Positions 1-10,764 of a stretch of DNA of 64,000 bases are shown piece after piece. Both the position numbers and the translations under genes were made by a program. How positions within the stretch are numbered: the first letter of the stretch is position 1; each line of letters starts with the position of its first letter. The stretch is from Lewinellaceae bacterium (lineage in GTDB: Bacteria > Bacteroidota > Bacteroidia > Chitinophagales > Saprospiraceae). The stretch lies in contig JADJOD010000014.1 of assembly GCA_016713985.1 (NCBI GenBank), forward strand, positions 101,541 to 165,540, in the 5' to 3' direction. The notes beneath the pieces were generated by a model, which saw only the letters and a program-made list of their open reading frames with translations, had not been told where the DNA came from and did not search any database.

Positions 1-1
1 G

Positions 2-3000
2 TTTGCCGAGCGGTTGTTCGGAGAATATCCGGCTTCGTATTATTATGAGTTGCACACATCGACGGATAATGGCGCCTCCTGGCAGTTATTTTCGGATTCT
101 TCCACCCTCCACTCCCTGAACGAAACGTCTTCCGGGGTATGGTTCGGCATTAAAGACTCGACCTGGTATAATCCCCAGGTTGTTCGTTCCGAAGATGGTG
201 GAAATACCTGGCTGGACCCGTACAGTTTGAATGGCAATTCTTATTACAAAGTCATTGAAATTGATCCTTATGACCATATTTGGGTCTTCGATGATAGCTT
301 CGCTTTCAATCACCATTATTATTCCACGGATGGTGGCAACACCTGGAATTACCTCTTATTTGAAGAAAACATAAAAATAATAACTGCTTCTAATGCAGTA
401 CTTTATGCCGAAAGTTATGATTTATACCGAAAAACGCCGTCCGGCGCAGCGCAATTGATCAACATCGATGCAACGCTGCCGGTTACCGGTAAAATCGTCT
501 ACGGCCTGATGCGATTTCCCGACGGATCGCTGTATGCCACCACAGCGCAATATCTGTACAAATCCGTCGACGACGGCCTGACCTGGGACCGTATCCGGCC
601 GAACGGGGGAGCGTCTTTTTATTCCAACCTGAGCCCTTTACAAAGCGGCACCATACTGGCCACCCGTTACCATTCGATGGGTCGATCCGCTGACTTGGGC
701 GAAACCTGGGATTTTTCCGGCTTCGGTATCCATGAGGGAATTCTTTATAACCTGCACACCTTTAATGAAAACGAGTGGCTGGCACTCTCGGAAAGTGGTT
801 TGTGGTTTACAGGTGATGGGGGTGAAAATTGGGACCTGCGCGTGGAATCCGACGTAAATCCCAACTATTTTGCGGAAAGTATGATCGCTGTTATATCCGA
901 TACGGTCTGCCTGATATTAAATAATACGCTGCTGCTTACAACGGACCAGGGCCAGACATTTACCGATATCACTCCTCCCGACAGCCTTTCGACCAGTTGG
1001 AGAAGTGCTGTGTGTGTAAACGACCAGACACATACCCTTTTTGCGGGTACACGCCACGGCACAGCCCGCTCTGCCGACCGGGGCGCATCCTGGCAGATGG
1101 TAACGGACAGTATGTTTATTTACCAGGTTTTTGCCCACCCGTCCGGAGCCCTGTTTGCCGTGATGGACAGTATTTACTGGATTCCAAACGTTTACACCAC
1201 CTATCCATATCTGTTCCGGTCCATAGACGACGGGCAGACCTGGGTGAAAGTGACCGGGCAGCAGGTCAGAACGTTTACGATTACCCCCCAAGGCGACATT
1301 TTTGCAACCCTGGACGGGCAAATCAGCCGGTCGACCGATCTTGGGGCCACCTGGTCGACGTTTTCGTGGTTTTCCGACCACCTTTTTTCCAATTCCGCCG
1401 GCCACGTGTTTTCTTTCGGCGGCAACCAGACCATTCAGCAGTCGGTGAACCGTGGTCAAAGCTGGCAGACCCTCCCGACCCCGTCTTCCTTAGACGCCAC
1501 CAACGGATTTGTTCAAATCGCCGGGCTTTTGGATAACAAGCAACGACTTTATTTTTCAGCCTATGAATACGCAGGGGCGGGGAGTAAAGCGAGCCTTTTC
1601 CGTTCCACCAATTCAACCTTGAGCGGCGCTTTTCTCACCGGCGCCGTATTTAAAGACGCAGACGGCGATTGTTCCACCGGCGACCCCGAAAGCCCGCTCG
1701 GCGGCTGGATCGTACGCGCCGACGGCGGCGACACCTGGTACACCAACACGGATAGCCTGGGCCACTACACCATGTTTCTCGATACCGGCGCTTATTTCCT
1801 CACCGTAAAACCTTCGCTCGATTTGTTGTGGCAGTCCTGCGCCGACAGCCTGCCCGTACAACTGCCTGATATTCTGGATACTGTAGAGCAGGACTTGCCG
1901 GTGCTCGCCATTGCCGACTGCCCTTATATGACGGTCGAAGTGGGCGTTCCCTGGCTGGAGCGTTGTTTTGAAAGTTATGTGTGGGTACAATACTGCAACA
2001 AAGGCACCGAACCCGCCGATTCAGCCTGGGTGGACGTCATGCTCGACCCATATCTGACCTTTACGGATACCCTGTTGAGTTACCAGGCGCTTGGAAACAA
2101 TACGTACCGGTTTTTGCTTGGGACCGTGAACGCGGATGATTGCGGGGTATTGCAGTTTTCCGTGTACACCGATTGTGACAGTACCTTGCTGGGTCAGACG
2201 CTTTGTGTGTCCGCCTATGTTCACCCGGACTCGTTGTGTATCCCGATTCCGGACTGGTCGGGCGCGCAGGTGCAGGTGACGGCGCGATGCCAGCAGGACA
2301 CTGCGGTGGTGTTCGACGTACTCAATACCGGGCCGGTGGCCACCCAGCCCCTGCATTATTTTGTTATTGAAGACGATGTGGTTTTGATGGAAGACACGGA
2401 AACCTACGAACCCGGGCAACCCAAAAGTTTTTCCCTGACCGCCAACGGCCATTTCCGGCGTTTTGAGTCGGCGCAGGAGCCCGGACACCCGTTTTCCGTA
2501 AAAGTAGCCGCCTGGGCGGAGGGTTGCGGCGGCTTCAACGCGCTGGGATTTCCCAACTGGTACAACGTGAACAGCGGCATTCCTTCGCAGGACGTGGCGT
2601 GTAAAGATATAACCGGCTCTTTCGACCCCAACGACAAACAAGGTTTCCCGCTTGGATACGGCACGGAACACCTCGTGGAGCCGAACACAGACATCGAATA
2701 CCTGATCCGTTTTCAAAATACGGGCACTGCGGCGGCGCACAAGGTCGTTATCCGGGACACCCTGTCTGCGCTGCTCGACCCGGCCTCCATCCGGATGGGC
2801 CCGGTGTCACATCCCTACACCTGGTCGCTGGAAGGGCAGGGATTTCTAACCGTCACTTTTGCAGACATCAACCTGCCGGACAGCAATGCCAACGAACTTG
2901 CTTCGCACGGGTTTGTCAGTTTCAATATTTCGCAAAAGCCGGGTTTGCCCGACCTCACAGTGATCCGGAACGAAGCTTCGATCTATTTCGATTTTAACGC

Positions 3001-3329
3001 AGCTGTGCTTACCAACGAAACGGTTCACCGTATCGGAAGAGATTTTATCGAAATCGTACCTGTGTTGGAACCTGAAGCGCCTGTATGGGCCGTCCATATC
3101 GCGCCCAACCCGGTGGCTGAAACGGCAGTGCTGACGTTTGAGGGGCTTGCCCGCAGGTGAACACTTGTTCCGCCTGACGGATGCCGCGGGGCGCTTGGTT
3201 CGGGAAATGCGCTTTGAAAGCGACACCTTCTTATTCAAACGGGAAGGCCTGCCGGGAGGTGTTTATTTCTGTCAAATTATTGATGATCAGGGAAGTATAA
3301 CCGGTTCCGGTAAATTGATGCTTCGGTAA
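2..3329 (+). CDS. T9SS-exported sialidase-like repeat protein, 5' partial, one frameshift
   Basis: The frame is open from the window edge, so the N-terminus and any signal peptide lie upstream. The first ~530 residues repeat a pattern of the type RSxDxGxTW (for example SADLGETWDF, SIDDGQTWVKV), as in BNR/sortilin-like beta-propellers. A carboxypeptidase-regulatory-like segment (GAVFKDADGDCSTGDPESPL) follows. Near the end is the domain now called DUF7619 (GSFDPNDKQGFPLGYG, then EYLIRFQNTGTA). The C-terminus is a T9SS type A sorting domain starting at IAPNPVAETA. The frame breaks near 3150 at gagggg: the upper frame stops at 3160, while the +1 frame continues with LPAGEHLFRLTDAAGRLVRE to 3329, exactly what the sorting domain needs, so one extra G is likely. 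Probably a cell-surface or secreted protein; ligand unknown. Confidence 0.8.
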
Positions 3330-3344
3330 TATCGCTTGCGCTTG

Positions 3345-3427
3345 GTGGTGGCACACGAGTTTGCCCTTCTTTTTATGTTTTTTTTGAAAACGGACTTAAA
3401 AAGAAGGGCAAATTCGTGTGCCACCAC
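3345..3427. repeat. Long hairpin, 31-bp arms
   Basis: Arms 3345-3375 and 3397-3427 are reverse complements with one mismatch (G3359 against the expected A) around a 21-nt loop. It begins 16 nt after the upstream stop codon. There is no clean T-run after the right arm, so it is a weak candidate as a classical terminator but could stop or stabilise transcripts. The rest of the 3330-3594 spacer holds only a candidate promoter. Confidence 0.75.
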
Positions 3428-3434
3428 TATTTGT

Positions 3435-3442
3435 TACATTTG
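3435..3442 (+). promoter_or_regulatory. Candidate -7 box TACATTTG
   Basis: Exact match to the Bacteroidota primary sigma -7 consensus TAnnTTTG, 153 nt before the ATG at 3595. I see no good -33 element, and the implied 5' leader is long. Confidence 0.35.
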
Positions 3443-3594
3443 AATTGTCCAATTCATACAAAAGCACATTCTATTTACAATATTTGGCATTTTACGGAGT
3501 CCATAACCAAACCACGGCGGCGGTGTAAGCTGTCTGGCGGTTAGCACAACCCACTGCGGAGTATGCATTTTTTTCACTTGTAAACTTCCAATCC

Positions 3595-5603
3595 ATGAAC
3601 GCAATGATCCGTAAGCCGGCCCGTTTGTTTTTCTTTTTAACGGCATTCATCACCTTTTTGTCTGCCCGGGCGCAGTCGCCCTGTATTGATTCGTCGCTGA
3701 TAAATCCAACCATGAGTTGCCCGGATATTTACGACCCGGTATGCAGTTGCGACGGCGTTACGTACACCAGCCCCTGCGACGCATTATACATTGGCGGGGC
3801 GACTTCCTGGACGGAGGGAGAGTGTGATGCTATCGGATGTAGTGCATTGATTGTCAAGTATGATTACCAGGCTGCGCCGGATGATCCGCAGACGTTTTTT
3901 TTCACCGATCAAAGCCAGGTGAACGGCGGTTCGATCATCAGCAGGGTCTGGACCTTTGGCGACGGCTTTATGTCGAACGAACAAAACCCGCAGCACCACT
4001 TTTCCGTGCCGGGCACCTACACCGTATGCCTGACGGTAAAGGTCCAGATCATCAACGGAGTGCCTTGTGAAAAGACATTTTGCCGCGTCCTTGTCATCCA
4101 GGGCGGTTGTGCGGACAATTGCCAGTACGGGATACAATTTACCCTGAACGGGAGTTTGTTTCACGCTACGTTGTTGCCGGATGATGTTCCTCCTTTCCCG
4201 TTTTTTTATACGACCTGGTCGCTGGATGGCGGACAGGCGACCGGCAACGGGCCGGATTTTGTGCACCTGTTCGACGAACCGGGCCGCCATGTGCTCTGCG
4301 CTACCTATCCGACCGGCGATTTTACACCCCAAACCTGCACGGTGTGCAAGGCTTTTGACGTGGAAACGCCCTGTATCAACGAAGCCCAGATCGATTCGAC
4401 GGTTGCCTGCCCGCTCGCGTTTATACCCGTATGCGGATGCGATGGCGTCACCTATGGCAACGCCTGCGAAGCGATCAATTATGGCGGCGTAACTTCCTGG
4501 ACGCCGGGTATTTGCGGGAGTGTATGTAATAACTTGTTCGTTGATTTTGAAGGATTTAACTCGGGCGGGTCACTCACGGTGTGGACTTTCACCGACCAAT
4601 CCGCCTTCGCTGCTGGGACGATCGATAACTGGTATTGGGATTTTGGGAATGGCCAGGTCTCGTTTGAACAAAATCCAACTTTTAATTTTCAGGACACGGG
4701 AACGTACACGGTTTGCCTGACCGTAAGCGGCCAGTCTGCCGGGGGAATACAATGCGGCAGTTCCGTATGTAAAACGATCCACGTCTCCGGCCCGCTATGT
4801 GTTGATCCGTCCGTTATCGATCCCGCCGTGTTGTGCCCTGCGGTGTACGACCCGGTCTGCGGCTGCGACGGCAAAACGTACCCGAACAGTTGTGTGGCCC
4901 AATATTACAACGGCGTAACGTCCTGGACGCCGGGTATTTGTGTTACGGAGTGTATCAACCCGGCCTGGATCGATACCCTTGCACCCTGTATTGAAATTTA
5001 CAACCCGGTCTGCGGCTGCGACAGCGTTACCTACGACAACGAATGTTTTGCCCTTGCACACGGCGTCACGTCGTGGAAAAAGGAAAATGCTGCGTCGATA
5101 TCCTGTGCGACGCCTATTTTACTATCAGCATCCTGCCCGACCAGACGGTTTTGCTCTCGGACCTCTCGTTCAGCGCGGAATCCTGGCTGCTCGAATTTGG
5201 CGACGGCGCCAGCCATGCCGGCTATTTTGATTCTTTATATCACCAATACGATGCGCCGGGCGTATATCAGATATGCCTGACAATCAGTAACTTCGCGGGC
5301 ACTTGTACGGATAAATACTGCGTGCTGGCAGATTTCAGCGGCACCCCGGCCCTGGAGCCGGCCGATCCGCTGGAAGTGACGATTATCCCGAATCCGGCGC
5401 GTGAACGGGCGAGGGTGCAGGTCAACGGCGCTTTGCCGCAGCACGCCGTGTTGTTCGATGTGTTGGGTAAAATGGTGTGGGAATCCCCTGTTTTTTCACC
5501 CGGTTTCGAACTGCCGCTGGGCGGTTTGCCCGCCGGTTTTTATTTGCTGAATATCGACACGGAGCGGGGCAGGGTAGTGCGCAAACTGTCGGTGCAGTGG
5601 TAA
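3595..5603 (+). CDS. Secreted Kazal-like/PKD repeat protein with T9SS sorting domain, one frameshift
   Basis: The start gives a signal peptide (MNAMIRKPARLFFFLTAF to SARAQ). Four Kazal-like cysteine modules follow, each with the pattern C-x(10)-CP-x-x-Y-x-PVCGCDGVTY-x-N-x-C and ending near TSWTPGIC, at about residues 30-75, 260-305, 400-445 and 450-495. PKD-type domains lie between them (VWTFGDGFMSNEQNPQHHF; WYWDFGNGQVSFEQNP). Near 5080 (ggaaaa) the frame breaks. Restoring one base gives SWKKGKC, which completes the fourth module, and continues with another PKD-like segment and a T9SS domain starting at VTIIPNPARERA. The repaired length is 669 residues. Kazal modules elsewhere inhibit serine proteases, so an extracellular inhibitor or adhesin is plausible but unproven. 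Confidence 0.82.
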
Positions 5604-5607
5604 GGGG

Positions 5608-6100
5608 TTATTCCGACTTCAATTGTTTGATAATTCCCATCAGGTCGAGTTCCTGCCAACTGCGCAGGATCTTGCCGTTTTCCATTTCATAAATAACGAT
5701 ACCGGATGAGGTAAAATGTTTGCCCGTGGGTGGAATGCCGAATGCCGGGCCGATGTGATTGGCAGCCACATCGTACCGGATGGCGACGTGTGTCATCGGC
5801 GAACAGGTGCGTGATGTTGAAATGGGTATCGGAAAAAGCCTGCTGGTAGAATTTTACCAGTTGGCGCATTCCTTCGTGCCCTTCCACCTGGTTGGCGCGC
5901 ATGGGATTTCCGTCGGACCAGTTGGGCGAAAAAACACGCTCTATCAGTTCGTCGTTGCGGTTTTTATTCCATCCTTCTTCAAACCAGAGCCGGATGGTTT
6001 CCTCATTTTCACGGGCCGTACTTATTTTCCGTGTGGCAGAACATTGTACAAAAAGCAAAAAGACGAGGGGGAGACTGAGCAATAGGCAGATGTTTCTCAT
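5608..6100 (-). CDS. SnoaL-like ester cyclase-type lipoprotein, one frameshift
   Basis: I chose the ATG at 6100 (MRNICLLLSLPLVF) because a perfect -7 box lies at 6125-6132, which would make a start at 6127 untranscribed. The N-terminus is a lipoprotein signal ending in the lipobox LLFVQC. The body matches the SnoaL-like/ester cyclase family (COG5485 type): ETIRLWFEEGWNKN, then after a break AIRYDVAAN, PPTGKHFTSSGIVIYE and a terminal GIIKQL. The frame breaks near 5795: the first part ends in nonsense while the second starts THVAIRYD. Substrate unknown; many relatives have no known reaction. It ends 4 nt after the convergent stop of the Kazal gene. Confidence 0.72.
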
Positions 6101-6124
6101 AAGGTCGATGCATTTTGTTGGATA

Positions 6125-6132
6125 CAAATATA
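6125..6132 (-). promoter_or_regulatory. -7 box TATATTTG for the SnoaL-like gene
   Basis: On the minus strand this is a perfect TAnnTTTG. It lies 25 nt before the ATG at 6100, so it supports that start over the longer frame. Confidence 0.5.
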
Positions 6133-6319
6133 CTTTCCGAAACTCATTTTTGCACTTTTCAGTTAATAAGTCACTTTTTACCGGTTGCCGGAGAAAGGAG
6201 ATGTGCGTCTATAAAATTAAATTCCACGAAAAGCCCTAATTTCGCCGCTTCACAAAACAATCGACGGTGACCCGGGGAACCCGATCTCAGTAAATCAACT
6301 TTTCAACGAATCAACAGTT

Positions 6320-9300
6320 ATGGAGTATAAGCCGAGCGATATCGAGCCGAAATGGCGCAGCTGGTGGAAAGAGAACCACACGTACAAAGTTGAGAACAAC
6401 AGCGACAAGCCGAAATATTACATTCTGGACATGTTCCCGTACCCTTCCGGGGCCGGTTTGCACGTGGGGCATCCGCTGGGATACATCGCAACCGACATTC
6501 TGGCGCGTTACAAACGGATGCGTGGATTCAACGTGCTGCATCCCATGGGATACGATTCGTTCGGCCTGCCGGCGGAACAATACGCCATTCAAACAGGTAT
6601 TCATCCGGCCGTTTCGACCGAACAGAACATTGTACGCTACCGCGAACAATTGGACAATATCGGTTTTTCCTTCGACTGGAGCCGGGAAGTGCGCACCAGC
6701 GACCCTTCTTTTTACAAGTGGACGCAATGGATTTTTATGCAGTTGTTCCGGCATTATTACGACCGGGACGCCGATAAAGCCCTGTCCGTCAGCGACCTGG
6801 CTGCCCGAATCGCTGCACAGGGGAATGCCACCGTCAACGCCGTTTGTGACGATGACACCCCCCTCGTCACGGCCGCTCAGTGGGCCGCCATGACGGAACG
6901 GGAACAACAATTACTCCTGCTCAAATACCGCCTCACTTATCCCGGCGAAGCGTATGTCAACTGGTGCCCGGCGCTGGGCTCCGTACTTTCCAACGACGAG
7001 GTAAAAGACGGCGTGAGCGAACGCGGCGGGCACCCGGTGGAGCGCAAACTGATGAATCAATGGAATATGCGCATCACAGCCTACGCCGATCGCCTGCTGG
7101 AAGGCCTCGATACGATCGAATGGCCGGATTCCATCAAAGAACAACAACGCAACTGGATCGGCCGATCCGTCGGCGCTGCGGTCCGCTTCGCCGTGGAAGG
7201 CCACGAGGGGCTTGAAATCGAGGTTTTTACCACCCGTATCGATACCATTTACGGCGCCACGTTTATAGTGCTGGCGCCCGAACACGAATGGGTGCCGACG
7301 CTCACCACCGACGCACAACGCACTGAAATTGAATCATATATCAGGTGGGCGGCATCACGTTCGGAGATCGACCGCATGTCCGAAACAAAAAAAGTGACCG
7401 GCGCATTTACCGGCGCCTGGGCCATAAACCCTTTCAACGGCGCGCGGATACAGATCTGGGTGGCTGATTACGTGCTGGCGGGTTACGGCACCGGCGCCGT
7501 GATGGCGGTGCCTTCGGGCGACCAGCGCGACTGGAATTTTGCCACCCATTTTGGCCTGCCGGTTGTGACCATTCTCGATGCCCAGAAAGACTTAGACAAA
7601 GCCGCCGACCCGACCAAGGAGGGACGCTACATCAATTCGGGCATCATCGACGGCATGACGTATTCGGAAGCGACCCCGACTCTTATTAAATGGCTGGAAG
7701 AGAAAGATTTAGGTAAAGGAAAAACCCAGTACAAACTCCGCAATGCAGTTTTCAGTCGCCAGCGCTACTGGGGCGAACCCGTGCCTGCGTACTGGGTGGA
7801 CGACGTGCCGCACCTGATCGAGGAAAAAGACCTGCCGCTGGTGTTGCCCAATATCGATAAATACCTGCCCACCGAAACGGGCGAACCACCCCTGGGCCGC
7901 GCCGAAGGCTGGAAATACCTGGGCCATGAGTATGAATGGAGCACCATGCCCGGCTGGGCGGGTTCTTCCTGGTATTTTTACCGGTATATGGACCCCCACA
8001 ACGACGAGGTGTTTTGTTCAAAAACGCCGCTGACTACTGGCAACAGGTCGATTTTTACCTCGGTGGCGCCGAACACGCGGTCGGGCACCTGCTTTACAGC
8101 CGGTTCTGGAACCATTTTTTGCACGACCTCGGCCTGGCGCCACACTGCGAATTTGCGCGAAAATTAGTCAACCAGGGCATGATCCAGGGGCGCTCCAGTT
8201 TTGTGTACCGGGCGAAAGAGCAGTTTTTTGAAGAATACCTGCTGCTCAAGGTATTAAAACCGTTTTTTAACGAAACGGGGCCGATGGTGATTCCGGAACC
8301 CAACTACGAAGAAGAATTTAAATACGATTTTGCTTTTGCGTCCAACGACCTGGTTATTGAAGTGACCTCCTGGAAACAGGAAGAAAAAATAGCCCGTGTA
8401 TTAAAAACAGCGCAGTCCGACGGCAAACGCCTGATGGTTTTGTACACGGAAGAACTGATCGACCATATTAACGAACCGGAGGTGATTGCCGATAAAATCC
8501 GGGAAGCCCTGCAGAGCCGCGAAGACTTTATCCTCGCCGGGGAAAAGCCGCACAGCGAACACCTGTTTGTTTCACACAGCCTGCTGCACAAATACCGGCC
8601 CGATGCCGTCACCAAACTGCATGTGGACGTGAATATCGTGGATGCGGATGTTTTGAACCTGAATAAGGCAAGGGCGCTGCCGATGTTCGACCGCGCCAAC
8701 TTCAAACTCGACCCAAACGGCCAGTACACCTGCTCCTTTGAAGTCGAAAAAATGTCGAAATCGAAATACAACGTTGTGAACCCCGACGATATCGTGGCGG
8801 AACACGGCGCCGATTGTTTCCGGATGTTCGAAATGTTCCTCGGCCCGATCACGGACGCAAAACCCTGGAACACGCAGGGTATCAGCGGAGTAAGTGGATT
8901 TTTGCGCAAATTCTGGGGCCTGTTTTTCGATTCCGGCGACCAGTTTGCGGTAAGCGGCGAAACTCCTTCCCGGGAAGAACTTCGCATCCTGCACACCTGT
9001 ATCAAAAAAGTGACTGACGACATCGAACGGATGAGCATGAATACCTGTGTCAGCCACTTTATGATCGCAACCAACGAGTTGAAGCGACTCAATTGCAACA
9101 AACGCGCCGTGCTGGAACCCATTGTCGCCATGCTGGCGCCGTTTGGCCCGCACGTCGCCGAAGAACTCTGGCGCCGGCTCGGCCACGCCACAACGGTTTG
9201 TGATGCTGCCTGGCCGGTTTTGAACGAAGAATACCTGAAAACAGACACCAAAGATTTTCCGATCCAGATCAACGGCAAACTTCGCGCAACCATCACCCTG

Positions 9301-9432
9301 CCCACCGACGTGTCGGCTTCCGATGCGGAATCGGCGGCACTTGCCCTGGAACAGGTGCAAAAATGGCTGGAAGGCAAACCCCCGAAAAAGGTGGTGTTTG
9401 TGCCGGGGAGAATGATTAATGTGGTGGTGTGA
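6320..9432 (+). CDS. leuS: Leucyl-tRNA synthetase with an inserted domain, one frameshift
   Basis: Charges tRNA-Leu with leucine in the cytoplasm (class I aminoacyl-tRNA synthetase). The HIGH motif is HVGH (residues 48-51). The zinc-like region (NWCPALGSVLSNDEVKDG) and the CP1 editing domain (TTRIDTIYGATF; GTGAVMAVPSGDQRDW) follow, then KMSKSKYN and the anticodon-binding and C-terminal domains. The frame breaks near 8010 (gtgttttgttc). One missing base rejoins MDPHNDEV to LFKNAADYWQQVDFYLGGAEHA. The repaired length is 1037 residues, about 100 more than I expect for Bacteroidota LeuRS. The excess is an insertion at 8212-8559, described separately. Since LeuRS is essential, the break is probably a sequencing error. 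Confidence 0.95.
8212..8559 (+). other. ~116-residue domain inserted in LeuRS before KMSKS
   Basis: The normal Bacteroidota sequence FVYR...FVS...LHVDVN is interrupted: FVYR ends at 8211 and HLFVSHSLL resumes at 8560, with LHVDVNIVDADVL after it. The insert starts AKEQFFEEYLLLKVLKPFF, has a beta-rich core KYDFAFASNDLVIEVTSW, then helix-strand-helix (KIARVLKTAQ, KRLMVLYTEEL). The D-x(n)-(I/V)EV arrangement recalls PD-(D/E)XK or DUF559/Vsr-like folds, but the usual lysine after E is not evident, so any nuclease activity is doubtful. It sits where bacterial LeuRS carries the leucine-specific domain. Confidence 0.7.
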
Positions 9433-9450
9433 TTTTTACTCAACAGCCCT

Positions 9451-9458
9451 TATCTTTG
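9451..9458 (+). promoter_or_regulatory. -7 box TATCTTTG for the toxin-antitoxin pair
   Basis: Perfect TAnnTTTG, 18 nt before the ATG at 9476, in the short gap after leuS. Confidence 0.5.
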
Positions 9459-9475
9459 TAGAAAATATACCTGCC

Positions 9476-9823
9476 ATGTCTACGATCACGCGTATTAACC
9501 AGGAAGTAAAAACACTACCCGACAGCCTTCAGCAAAAGGTTCTGGCTTACGTCGAGTTGCTTAAATACCAGTCGTCAATAGAGAAAGCAGAAAAACTGAC
9601 CCAAGAGTTAGGAGGTATGGGACAGGCGGCAGACGATGACGTGCTCGTATTGTTATCTACAATGGGCGATGTTCCTGGAGGGGATTGGACGGTTGAAGAG
9701 TTGCACGAAAAAATAGAAGTTGTCGAACGGGTGAATGAAGCATTGAACCGCATGAAAAACGGTGAGCCCGGTATTCCCAACCGGGAAATGCGAAAAAAAG
9801 CACAACAATGGCGAAGCAGGTAG
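9476..9823 (+). CDS. Probable antitoxin with DUF2281-like N-terminus
   Basis: 115 residues from the ATG at 9476, chosen because the promoter box lies between it and the earlier alternative start at 9419. The N-terminus (ITRINQEVKTLPDSLQQKVL, then AYVELLKYQ) resembles the DUF2281 family, often found as antitoxins or toxin neighbours. The rest is helical and charged, ending in KKAQQWRSR. It overlaps the downstream ParE-type toxin by 16 nt, the usual translational coupling of type II modules. I infer it binds and neutralises that toxin and may repress the shared promoter. DNA binding is not evident from the sequence. Confidence 0.68.
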   Translation: MSTITRINQEVKTLPDSLQQKVLAYVELLKYQSSIEKAEKLTQELGGMGQAADDDVLVLLSTMGDVPGGDWTVEELHEKIEVVERVNEALNRMKNGEPGIPNREMRKKAQQWRSR

Positions 9824-10116
9824 TTTGGGACAGGTCGGCTTCCGATGATATGCACCAAATTTACAACTTCCTGCTGGGCGTGTCCGAGACCTATCCCGAT
9901 GCTGTTTTAGAAGCTATTTTTGAAGGAGCCGAATTGATTGAAAGGTTCCCTTTTATCGGTCGGATCACCCCTGAACTGAATTTACCCTCCATTCGTGAAC
10001 TCATTATCGAGAAGTATCGGATTATTTACTTCGTTTCCGAGGGCCTGGAGATTCGAATCATTATAGTTCGACATTCATCCAGACCTTTGTCAGATATTCC
10101 ATTTTCAGGAAGGTAA
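9808..10116 (+). CDS. RelE/ParE-family toxin
   Basis: 102 residues with the ParE/RelE layout: N-terminal VWDRSASDDMHQIYNFLL helix, a middle IERFPFIGRITPEL loop, IRELIIEKYRIIYFV strands, and a C-terminal IRIIIVRHSSRPL. ParE proteins poison DNA gyrase and RelE proteins cleave mRNA on the ribosome. The missing RelE-type catalytic signature and the overall shape make ParE more likely, but the target cannot be read from sequence. The start ATG lies inside the antitoxin gene (16-nt overlap). Confidence 0.82.
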   Translation: MAKQVVWDRSASDDMHQIYNFLLGVSETYPDAVLEAIFEGAELIERFPFIGRITPELNLPSIRELIIEKYRIIYFVSEGLEIRIIIVRHSSRPLSDIPFSGR

Positions 10117-10159
10117 TTAGTCGTTTATGTATTTTCCCATCCGTTTGCATCCTTCTCCA

Positions 10160-10167
10160 TACTTTTG
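10160..10167 (+). promoter_or_regulatory. -7 box TACTTTTG for the ECF sigma gene
   Basis: Perfect TAnnTTTG, 24 nt before the ATG at 10192. It overlaps the alternative TTG start at 10165, which argues for the ATG. Confidence 0.5.
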
Positions 10168-10191
10168 GCGGCGATTTTTACCGGCTTTTTC

Positions 10192-10764
10192 ATGTTGAAA
10201 TTCAACCGCCCGGGTGCGCCCGAACAATTGACCGACGAACAACTGCTGGGAAAATACCTTTCCGGCAGCGACTCGCGGCATTTGGGGCAGTTATATGAGC
10301 GGTATATGCCGATGGTTTACGGAATTTGTCTGAAAATAATGCGCGACCCCGGCAAAGCGGAAGATGCGGTGATGAACATTTACGAGGAATTGACCCGCAA
10401 AGTGAAAGAGCATGAAATCGGATATTTCCGGGGCTGGCTCTACGTACTGGCGCGCAACCACTGCCTCATGGAGTGGCGCAAAAACCATCGCCGGCCGACC
10501 GACCTGCACGAAGATATGGGCCGGTACGACGCGGTGGAAGAGGCTTTTCAATACGAACTGCCCAAAGATGGCACACCTTTGGAAAAGTGTATGGATGAAC
10601 TGCCTCCGCAACAGCGCAACAGCGTCCAGTGGTTTTATTACGAAGACAAATCGTACAAGGAAATCGCCGAACTGATTGCTGAAGACGTAAAGAAAGTCCG
10701 GTCATACATCCAGAACGGCCGCCGGAATCTGAAAATATGCCTCGAAAATGGAAAAGAGTCATAA
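10192..10764 (+). CDS. ECF-type RNA polymerase sigma factor
   Basis: 190 residues from ATG 10192 (MLKFNRPGAPEQLTDEQLL). Region 2 is seen as LGQLYERYMPMVYGICLKIM with DPGKAEDAVMNIYEEL, and the core-binding and -10 recognition part as YFRGWLYVLARNHCLMEWR. Region 4 is a helix-turn-helix around QRNSVQWFYYEDKSYKEIAELI with the recognition helix VKKVRSYIQNGRRNLKICL. It directs RNA polymerase to alternative promoters. The next gene, 129 nt downstream, encodes a membrane protein with a cytoplasmic N-terminus and TonB-like end, the likely anti-sigma partner. The stimulus is unknown. Confidence 0.9.
   Translation: MLKFNRPGAPEQLTDEQLLGKYLSGSDSRHLGQLYERYMPMVYGICLKIMRDPGKAEDAVMNIYEELTRKVKEHEIGYFRGWLYVLARNHCLMEWRKNHRRPTDLHEDMGRYDAVEEAFQYELPKDGTPLEKCMDELPPQQRNSVQWFYYEDKSYKEIAELIAEDVKKVRSYIQNGRRNLKICLENGKES

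Noticed and set aside
8304..9443. 379-codon open frame antisense to leuS
   Set aside because: It lies fully opposite a well-supported LeuRS sequence, has no recognisable domain, and its composition mirrors the sense strand.
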